Of a stretch of 5,430 bases of DNA, positions 1 through 4,092 are shown piece after piece. Below the pieces are notes generated by a model, which worked only from the letters and a program-made list of their open reading frames with translations, made no database searches and was not told where the DNA came from. The DNA is taken from the NCBI GenBank assembly GCA_003105305.1, contig PQAQ01000245.1, forward strand, positions 1 through 5,430, read 5' to 3'. Position numbers and translations under genes: made by a program. The stretch's first letter is position 1. Each line of letters opens with the position of its first letter. This DNA comes from Candidatus Methylomirabilota bacterium. Its GTDB lineage: Bacteria > Methylomirabilota > Methylomirabilia > Methylomirabilales > Methylomirabilaceae.

Positions 1-20
1 GCGGCGCTGCTGATCGGCGC

Positions 21-26
21 AGGAGG
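21..26 (+). promoter_or_regulatory. Shine-Dalgarno site of the PEBP gene
   Basis: A perfect AGGAGG lies 7 bases before the ATG at 34. It is the main reason for choosing this start although the frame stays open upstream to the window edge. Confidence 0.75.
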
Positions 27-33
27 GACAACG

Positions 34-489
34 ATGGAGCTGAAGAGTTCGGCGTTTCAGGCCGGTCACATGATCCCCTCAACATATACCTGCGATGGGC
101 GCGATATCTCCCCTCCGCTGAGCTGGTCGGATCCTCCCGCCGGAACCGTGAACTTCGCCCTGATCTCGGACGATCCTGACGCGCCGATGGGAACGTGGGT
201 CCACTGGGTAATCTGGAACATTCCGGCAAGCATCCACACCCTCGAAGAGAATCTTCCCAAGACAGCCTCACTCCAAAACGGAGCACAGCAGGGCACGACC
301 GACTTTCATCGCGTCGGGTACGGCGGCCCCTGCCCGCCGTCCGGCACCCATCGGTATTACTTTAAGCTGTACGCCCTCGATACCACGTTGAATCTACCGT
401 CCAGCACCACCAAGAAGGACCTGGAACAGGCGATACGCGGCCACATCCTGGCGCAGGCCGAATTGATGGGTACGTATCGTCGGAAGTAA
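34..489 (+). CDS. YbhB/YbcL family PEBP (Raf kinase inhibitor-like) protein
   Basis: This 151-residue protein has the hallmarks of the bacterial phosphatidylethanolamine-binding protein family. The DDPDAP motif is at residues 46-51, followed by the HW pair at 57-58. The GYGGPCPPSGTHRY block is at about 95-108, and together these form the family's anion-binding pocket. The C-terminal MGTYRR is also typical. Cysteines at 20 and 100 lie at positions often occupied in this family. The length matches the usual 150-160 residues. The ATG at 34 was chosen because AGGAGG at 21-26 sits 7 bases before it and MELKSSAF is a normal family N-terminus. The same frame is open back to base 1, so a longer form with a signal peptide starting outside the window cannot be ruled out. 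The ligand and cellular role of bacterial members are mostly unknown. It is the first of three closely spaced plus-strand genes. Confidence 0.93.
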   Translation: MELKSSAFQAGHMIPSTYTCDGRDISPPLSWSDPPAGTVNFALISDDPDAPMGTWVHWVIWNIPASIHTLEENLPKTASLQNGAQQGTTDFHRVGYGGPCPPSGTHRYYFKLYALDTTLNLPSSTTKKDLEQAIRGHILAQAELMGTYRRK

Positions 490-490
490 G

Positions 491-973
491 ATGGCTGCAC
501 AGAGGACGATACTGCACTATCTCGTGCGGCATGGCGAGTCGAAGGTCGAACTGCAGGACGCGGCGAAGCCGCTCAGCGACAACGGATGCGAGGAGGTTCG
601 CCGTGTGGCCCGATACGCTTCGGCCGTCGGAGTTGAAGTCGCCCAGATCCGTCATTCGGACAGGCTCCGCGCCAGACAGACCGCCGAGATCCTGGCCGAA
701 TATCTGGCACCGCGGCTCGGCATCCGAGAGGATGAGGGCCTTGCGCCTGGCGACGAACCGGAGAGGATTCGCGCGGACATCGAGGATGCCGATGAGTCAC
801 TGATGCTCGTAGGGCACCTGCCGCACCTGAGCCGACTCATTTCGGCCCTGGTGCTGGGTGATAGCGAGAAAGAAATTATCCGGCCGGAGACGGGAACGAT
901 GATCTGTCTCGTAAAGATTGAAAGAGGCTTCCGATTGTTATGGGTCCTCACCCCGGAACTGGCTCAGGTGTAG
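491..973 (+). CDS. sixA: SixA-type phosphohistidine phosphatase (histidine phosphatase superfamily)
   Basis: The 160-residue product belongs to the RHG branch of the histidine phosphatase superfamily. LVRHGES at residues 11-17 carries the nucleophilic His14 with Arg13. HSDRLRARQTAEIL at about 55-68 gives the second conserved arginine region, and LVGHLPHLS at about 106-114 supplies the second catalytic His109. The PETGTMICL stretch near 132-140 is the usual SixA C-terminal strand. The length matches SixA, which in E. coli dephosphorylates phosphohistidine on phosphotransferase-type proteins such as NPr. The substrate here is not shown by the sequence. The ATG lies one base after the stop of the preceding PEBP gene, with GGAAG at 482-486 as a modest ribosome site, so translational coupling is likely. 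No signal peptide is seen, so it should be cytoplasmic. Confidence 0.9.
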   Translation: MAAQRTILHYLVRHGESKVELQDAAKPLSDNGCEEVRRVARYASAVGVEVAQIRHSDRLRARQTAEILAEYLAPRLGIREDEGLAPGDEPERIRADIEDADESLMLVGHLPHLSRLISALVLGDSEKEIIRPETGTMICLVKIERGFRLLWVLTPELAQV

Positions 974-992
974 GGTATCGGATGGGAGGGTG

Positions 993-1523
993 ATGAGAGC
1001 GCTGCTCATCATCGCGTTGGGCGGGTGGATCATGGGGTCCATTCTGATCGCGTTTGTGGCGACGCAGAACTTTCGTACGATCGACCGGTTGCTGTCCGAC
1101 CCTACCGCGGAGTTCTCACGCGCCATCGCTCCCATCGGTCACGATGAGGCCCGCGTTGTCCTGCGCTATCTTGTGGCAGAACTGAATCGACTGTATTTCA
1201 GCGCGTGGGGGTTCACCCAGCTTGCGCTCAGCGCGACCGTCGTCGTTGCGTCATTGGGACTGAGGCCCCTGGACCGCGCAGGAGTGACTATCGCAGCGAC
1301 GACCTTGGTCATCGTCCTTGTGTCGCTGCTGCTCAGTCAGTTGCTCTTATCGCTCGGCAGAAGTCTGGACTTCATCCCACGAACCATGGTGACCCAGGAA
1401 TTGGCGCGCTTCCGGACGCTCCACATGGTCTACACCGGCATCGATCTGCTCAAACTGGCCCTCTGTATCTGGCTGCTGAGTCGCACCGCTCGCCAGGTCG
1501 GTCCGGTCACCATAAAGCGCTGA
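993..1523 (+). CDS. Four-helix integral membrane protein of unknown function
   Basis: The product is 176 residues if translation starts at the ATG at 993. Four hydrophobic segments are visible, at about residues 3-23, 70-90, 97-121 and 146-163. Between the first two lies a polar stretch of about 45 residues containing APIGHDEARVVLRYLVAELNRLYF. The last part, FRTLHMVYTGIDLLKLAL, resembles the final helix of DUF4149/TMEM205-like proteins, but that is only a faint likeness and no function is assigned. The start was chosen because GGGAGGG at 984-990 precedes it, although the spacing is short. The frame is open further upstream to an ATG at 918 inside sixA, but that extension is polar and reads like a shadow of sixA. 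A start at 1032 would cut into the first helix. The gene follows sixA by 19 bases and probably ends the operon. Confidence 0.75.
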   Translation: MRALLIIALGGWIMGSILIAFVATQNFRTIDRLLSDPTAEFSRAIAPIGHDEARVVLRYLVAELNRLYFSAWGFTQLALSATVVVASLGLRPLDRAGVTIAATTLVIVLVSLLLSQLLLSLGRSLDFIPRTMVTQELARFRTLHMVYTGIDLLKLALCIWLLSRTARQVGPVTIKR

Positions 1524-1558
1524 GCCAAAGGCGGGGCGGCGGGGCTTGCCAAAGCAAA

Positions 1559-1588
1559 CAGCCTCCCGGAGATCCCTCCGGGAGGCTG
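1559..1588 (-). terminator. Convergent hairpin; intrinsic terminator of the cold-shock gene
   Basis: A perfect 13-bp stem is formed by 1559-1571 (CAGCCTCCCGGAG) and 1576-1588, with a 4-base ATCC loop. Read on the minus strand it begins 24 bases after the cold-shock stop codon and is followed by TTTGCTTT (1558-1551), a reasonable U-rich tract. On the plus strand no T run follows, so for the membrane-protein gene ending at 1523 it is at best a weak or Rho-assisted terminator. It sits at the meeting point of the two convergent transcription units. Confidence 0.85.
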
Positions 1589-1612
1589 CATGGTTCAGTA
1601 GACGTAAGGTGA

Positions 1613-1819
1613 CTACGCTGCCCTGGTCACGTTGGCAGCCTGCTTCCCCTTCGGCCCATCTACGACGTCAAACTCCACAGCCTGCCCTTCATTGAGCGAC
1701 CGGAAGCCGGATCCGGAAATCGCAGAATAATGTACGAAAACGTCGTCGCCATCTTCACGCGCGATAAACCCGTAGCCTTTCGCATCGTTGAACCACTTCA
1801 CAGTACCTGTAACTCGCAT
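1613..1819 (-). CDS. Cold-shock domain protein (CspA family)
   Basis: This 68-residue single-domain nucleic-acid chaperone begins [20 protein letters not shown]. The RNP1 motif KGYGFI is at about residues 14-19 and RNP2 VFVHYSAI at about 27-34. The C-terminal part with [10 protein letters not shown] is typical of Csp proteins. The length is the usual 65-70 residues. Members bind single-stranded RNA and DNA and melt secondary structure; they act in cold adaptation or general RNA metabolism. The ATG at 1819 is preferred over an in-frame ATG 21 bases upstream because AAGGGGGTG (1836-1828 on the minus strand) lies 8 bases before it and the upstream codons add an atypical MEGGESL extension. The gene is transcribed alone, with its own promoter at 1950-1978 and a roughly 120-base leader carrying a terminator-like hairpin. 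Confidence 0.95.
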   Translation of the reverse strand: MRVTGTVKWFNDAKGYGFIAREDGDDVFVHYSAISGSGFRSLNEGQAVEFDVVDGPKGKQAANVTRAA

Positions 1820-1827
1820 CAAACTTT

Positions 1828-1836
1828 CACCCCCTT
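1828..1836 (-). promoter_or_regulatory. Shine-Dalgarno site fixing the cold-shock start
   Basis: On the minus strand AAGGGGGTG lies 8 bases before the ATG at 1819. It falls inside the alternative, longer reading frame, which argues that the upstream ATG at 1840 is not the real start. Confidence 0.7.
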
Positions 1837-1873
1837 CCATCTGAACTTCGAGGCGATGCCCCCCATAAACAAA

Positions 1874-1908
1874 AACCGCGAAAGCCTCATTCAGCAGCTT
1901 TCGCGGTT
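1874..1908 (-). terminator. Terminator-like hairpin in the cold-shock leader (possible attenuator)
   Basis: A perfect 12-bp stem pairs 1897-1908 (minus-strand AACCGCGAAAGC) with 1874-1885, around an 11-base loop. On the minus strand the stem runs directly into TTTGTTT, with the last TT of the stem adding to the U-rich run. This has the form of an intrinsic terminator. It lies downstream of the clear promoter at 1950-1978 and about 55 bases before the cold-shock start codon, so it would act inside that gene's leader. It could also serve as a distant stop for transcripts reading through from the xox genes, whose last stop codon is about 175 bases upstream. Confidence 0.75.
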
Positions 1909-1949
1909 CTCGACATTGCGTTACAAAAGCGTGCTACGAAGACAACTGC

Positions 1950-1978
1950 ACAATAAAGGCAATACATCAAGATGTCAA
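1950..1978 (-). promoter_or_regulatory. Sigma70-type promoter of the cold-shock gene
   Basis: On the minus strand a consensus -35 box TTGACA (1978-1973) is followed after exactly 17 bases by TATTGT (1955-1950), a 4-of-6 match to TATAAT. The sequence just upstream of the -35 box is A-rich (GGAAAAGGCTCAAAAAG) and could act as an UP element. The expected transcription start is near 1943, giving a leader of about 120 bases. The region is AT-rich compared with its surroundings. Confidence 0.8.
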
Positions 1979-2081
1979 GAACTTTTTGAGCCTTTTCCGT
2001 CTACAAAATCGAACTGTAACGCATTATTAGTGAACGCCACACACCCAAAGACGGCAGAGTGAAGCATTATTGCCTGTCGCA

Positions 2082-2519
2082 TTATCGATGAGCCACATTT
2101 CGAGATAGCTCAACCCGCGTGATCCTTCCCCCAACTTCACTGCTGATATTAATGTTCAACTGATCCGCCGGGTCCTTGCCGACCAGGATAAGGGTGTTCA
2201 AAAGTTTTTCGGAGTCAACCCGGGAGATTTGCGCATCTTTGCCCACCTTATCCCGATAGAACGTGACGACAGGTCTATAGGGTGCATTGACCGTGAAGTG
2301 CAGCGTAATCCATCGCGTCCCCTCTCCTTCTCCAGACTGCCGAACGATACTGGACGGGACCGCCTTGGGATGCATCGGGACGCCGACGTCGTCCTGAGCA
2401 AAGGCCTGGGAGAAGAAAAAAGGGCTGACGGCGAGCGCAAGAGCCAGCGACACGACCGTCCACCGGACTCCGGCGACACAGTGAAATGCCTGATGGTATC
2501 TCTTTCTCGAGCGGCTCAC
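2082..2519 (-). CDS. Small secreted protein of unknown function, last gene of the xox cluster
   Basis: The 145-residue product starts with GTG at 2519, 12 bases after the xoxG stop, with AGGA about 10 bases upstream of the start. A basic N-terminus (MSRSRKRYHQ) and a hydrophobic core at about residues 21-38 end in SQAFA, so a Sec signal peptide cut after Ala41 is likely, leaving about 104 residues in the periplasm. The mature part has a VPMHPKA segment near 47-53 and a VTFYRDKVG segment near 84-92. This recalls small secreted domains built around a 'YPGA ... FY' pattern, but I cannot name the family. It has no cysteine in the mature part, no haem motif and no membrane helix. The position suggests co-expression with xoxG and xoxJ and a periplasmic role alongside methanol dehydrogenase; that role is inferred from position only. 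Confidence 0.8.
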   Translation of the reverse strand: MSRSRKRYHQAFHCVAGVRWTVVSLALALAVSPFFFSQAFAQDDVGVPMHPKAVPSSIVRQSGEGEGTRWITLHFTVNAPYRPVVTFYRDKVGKDAQISRVDSEKLLNTLILVGKDPADQLNINISSEVGGRITRVELSRNVAHR

Positions 2520-2531
2520 CCGTTTGCTGTC

Positions 2532-3026
2532 CTACCAGACGATCTCGCTCGGGTCCCCTTTATAGATCGACCGGATCCAGGCGATAATCTTCCAGACCTG
2601 CTCATCGGAGAGATTGGCCCCGAACACCGCCGGCATGGTCTGTCCAGGGTAGGTTCCTTTAATCACCTTGAAAAGGGTGTCGTCATCACCCGCGAATTTC
2701 CATTTGGGGTGGATAAATGGCGTTGCGCCGGCCATGGCGCCGCCGCCACCTGAACCGTGACAGCCCGGACAGCCGGCCTGCAGATACTGTTGCCGTCCCT
2801 CTTTGATCGCGTCAGGATTTCCAGTGAACGGATTGAGTTTTTTCGGGCTCTGCTGGCCTGCGGGCGCAGGGCTCTCCGGCGCTTTCGGCTGCTCAATAGG
2901 CTGTGCCTGAGCGTATACGGCCGGCTTTACCGGCTCTGCCTGAGTCTGCGCTGTCAAGCCCTGAGCGCACCCCAACGTCACAAGAGTAAGCACTAGCGTG
3001 GTAACGAGCGACTTTTTCTGTCTCAT
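2532..3026 (-). CDS. xoxG: XoxG-type c-type cytochrome, electron acceptor of methanol dehydrogenase
   Basis: The 164-residue protein has one haem-binding CPGCH site at residues 86-90 and a likely axial methionine in TMPAVFG (Met131). The C-terminal helix DEQVWKIIAWIRSIY at about 141-155 is typical of class I cytochromes c. A signal peptide occupies the first 25-30 residues; LTA at 24-26 or TQA at 28-30 are possible cleavage sites. Cys20 in TLGC is a poor lipobox, so lipid anchoring is possible but unlikely. A Pro/Ala/Gln-rich linker spans about 30-65. In methylotrophs XoxG takes electrons from the reduced PQQ of XoxF and passes them to the respiratory chain. The assignment rests on the haem fold plus the position after xoxJ and xoxF. 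GAGGA at 3041-3037 on the minus strand precedes the start by 10 bases. Confidence 0.85.
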   Translation of the reverse strand: MRQKKSLVTTLVLTLVTLGCAQGLTAQTQAEPVKPAVYAQAQPIEQPKAPESPAPAGQQSPKKLNPFTGNPDAIKEGRQQYLQAGCPGCHGSGGGGAMAGATPFIHPKWKFAGDDDTLFKVIKGTYPGQTMPAVFGANLSDEQVWKIIAWIRSIYKGDPSEIVW

Positions 3027-3079
3027 TGGTCACTGATCCTCGTTCGCGTTAGGTGAGGTTTGCCCCTTTTCGCTCGGTA

Positions 3080-3970
3080 TCAGTACGAGGGAAGGGGATC
3101 GTCCCGTTCGAAACGGTGGTAGGTGATCTCTCCAGGTTTCTCTTCTATTTTTGAAAACTGCTCATGCGCAAGGAGCGGCAGAAGAGGCACCCCGTAATTC
3201 TCTAAGATCTTCCTGATCTCGACATGCCGCTTCGCGATCGCCTCCTCAAGCTCCCGTTTCAGTTCCTTGTTGCCTTCCTTCACACCCATGGAAAACTCAA
3301 AAGTAAAGGGGAGTCCCGGCTCCCCGCCGTCAAGGAGCACCATCTCAAGGGGTGACGATCCATTCATCTGTTTCGCTGCATAGCCGGCCATCGGCCCCCA
3401 ATCCAACACAACATCGATGTTTCCTGCAATGAGGTCTCGAATAATCTTCTCCGAGCGTTCGGTCGGCAGACCCTCAAAGAGGCTATAGCCGATAACGTTT
3501 GCCCTGATATCCCTGTTGGCCAGCGCCTCCGCCGGTGGGGTGTTGATATAGACTCCGATCTTGAGACGCTTCAAAATTGGATCGTCGAGCGATTTGATCT
3601 GCAACCCTCGATTCTTTGGGTAGATCAGGACATACGCCGACCGATAATAAGGCTTCGTCCAGAGCACCTGATCCCACCCCTGTGGGATCGAGATCATGAC
3701 ATCGCACAGGCCCGGTCGCAACGCCCGTCGAACGAGCCCACGCTGATGGGGCCACCAGAAGTAGGTCAGTTCAGTCCCCATCTCCCTGGCGATCACTTCG
3801 GCAATCTTGTTTTCAAATCCTTCCGATTTCTTATTGGAAAAGGGAAGATTATCGGGATCGCCACAGACCTTCAGTTGTGTGGTGTGACTTCCCCAGGATC
3901 GTTCAGGAAAGGGAAGAAGCATCATCACCGCAACGAATCCACTGAGAATGGCAAATCTTCTGTTCAACAT
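3080..3970 (-). CDS. xoxJ: XoxJ/MxaJ-type periplasmic binding protein associated with methanol dehydrogenase
   Basis: The 296-residue product is a periplasmic solute-binding-fold protein of the group found beside quinoprotein dehydrogenases. The signature LKVCGDPDNLPFSN is at residues 33-46 and GFENKIAEVIA at 51-61. Next comes CDVMISIPQGWDQVLWTKPYY at 89-109. The second lobe contains LDWGPMAGYAAK at about 189-200. Cys36 and Cys89 may form a disulfide. The first 27 or so residues form a signal peptide, so it acts in the periplasm. In methylotrophs MxaJ/XoxJ is needed for active methanol dehydrogenase and is thought to help maturation or activation; its ligand is not established. GAGGT at 3984-3980 on the minus strand lies 9 bases before the ATG. 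It is separated from xoxG by 53 bases with no terminator, so the two should share a transcript. Confidence 0.92.
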   Translation of the reverse strand: MLNRRFAILSGFVAVMMLLPFPERSWGSHTTQLKVCGDPDNLPFSNKKSEGFENKIAEVIAREMGTELTYFWWPHQRGLVRRALRPGLCDVMISIPQGWDQVLWTKPYYRSAYVLIYPKNRGLQIKSLDDPILKRLKIGVYINTPPAEALANRDIRANVIGYSLFEGLPTERSEKIIRDLIAGNIDVVLDWGPMAGYAAKQMNGSSPLEMVLLDGGEPGLPFTFEFSMGVKEGNKELKRELEEAIAKRHVEIRKILENYGVPLLPLLAHEQFSKIEEKPGEITYHRFERDDPLPSY

Positions 3971-4039
3971 AATTCCTTTACCTCAAACCAAGCCTGCTAC
4001 ACAAGGTCCGGACGACCAAACACAACAACATTTTAACAT

Positions 4040-4077
4040 AAAAAACCGGCGCCGAAGACACGATTCTTCGGCGCCGG
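4040..4077 (-). terminator. Strong intrinsic terminator after xoxF
   Basis: A perfect stem pairs 4046-4058 with 4065-4077 (13 bp, minus-strand CCGGCGCCGAAGA) around a 6-base loop, followed on the minus strand by six T residues (4045-4040). It starts 15 bases after the xoxF stop codon at 4093. The rest of the gap to xoxJ (3971-4039) holds the xoxJ ribosome site. I see no convincing promoter there, so xoxJ and xoxG may depend on read-through of this site or on a non-consensus promoter. Confidence 0.92.
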
Positions 4078-4092
4078 CCTGAGCCTACTGAC

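Noticed and set aside
918..992. Upstream extension of the membrane-protein gene to an ATG at 918
   Set aside because: The added 25 residues are polar, overlap the end of sixA in another frame, and disappear if the start with the nearby GGGAGGG is used.
1205..1612. Plus-strand open frame of 135 codons
   Set aside because: It overlaps the membrane-protein gene in another frame, has an Arg/His/Pro-rich composition typical of shadow frames, and runs through the terminator hairpin.
1655..1780. Tyrosines replacing phenylalanines in the cold-shock RNP motifs ([14 protein letters not shown])
   Set aside because: Both variants are common in bacterial Csp proteins and keep the aromatic binding surface.
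1730..2062. Plus-strand open frame of 110 codons
   Set aside because: It lies opposite the cold-shock gene and its promoter and leader, has no ribosome site or recognisable protein features, and is explained by chance in a region with other clear signals.
2040..2081. Possible terminator just after the secreted-protein gene
   Set aside because: Only a bulged GGCA/TGCC stem with a long loop and a TTTGGG tail can be drawn on the minus strand, which is too weak to call.
2021..2085. Three copies of GCATTAT (2021-2027, 2064-2070, 2079-2085)
   Set aside because: Short 7-base repeats with irregular spacing (43 and 15 bases) in an AT-rich stretch; the last overlaps the stop codon of the secreted-protein gene. 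Not distinguishable from chance.
2229..2753. Plus-strand open frame of 174 codons opposite the secreted protein and xoxG
   Set aside because: It is antisense to two well-supported genes with signal peptides and a haem motif, and its product shows no domain or hydrophobic pattern of its own.
2967..2970. Cys20 of XoxG as a lipoprotein anchor
   Set aside because: The preceding residues are Thr-Leu-Gly rather than the usual Leu-(Ala/Ser)-(Gly/Ala), and good signal peptidase I sites follow within a few residues.
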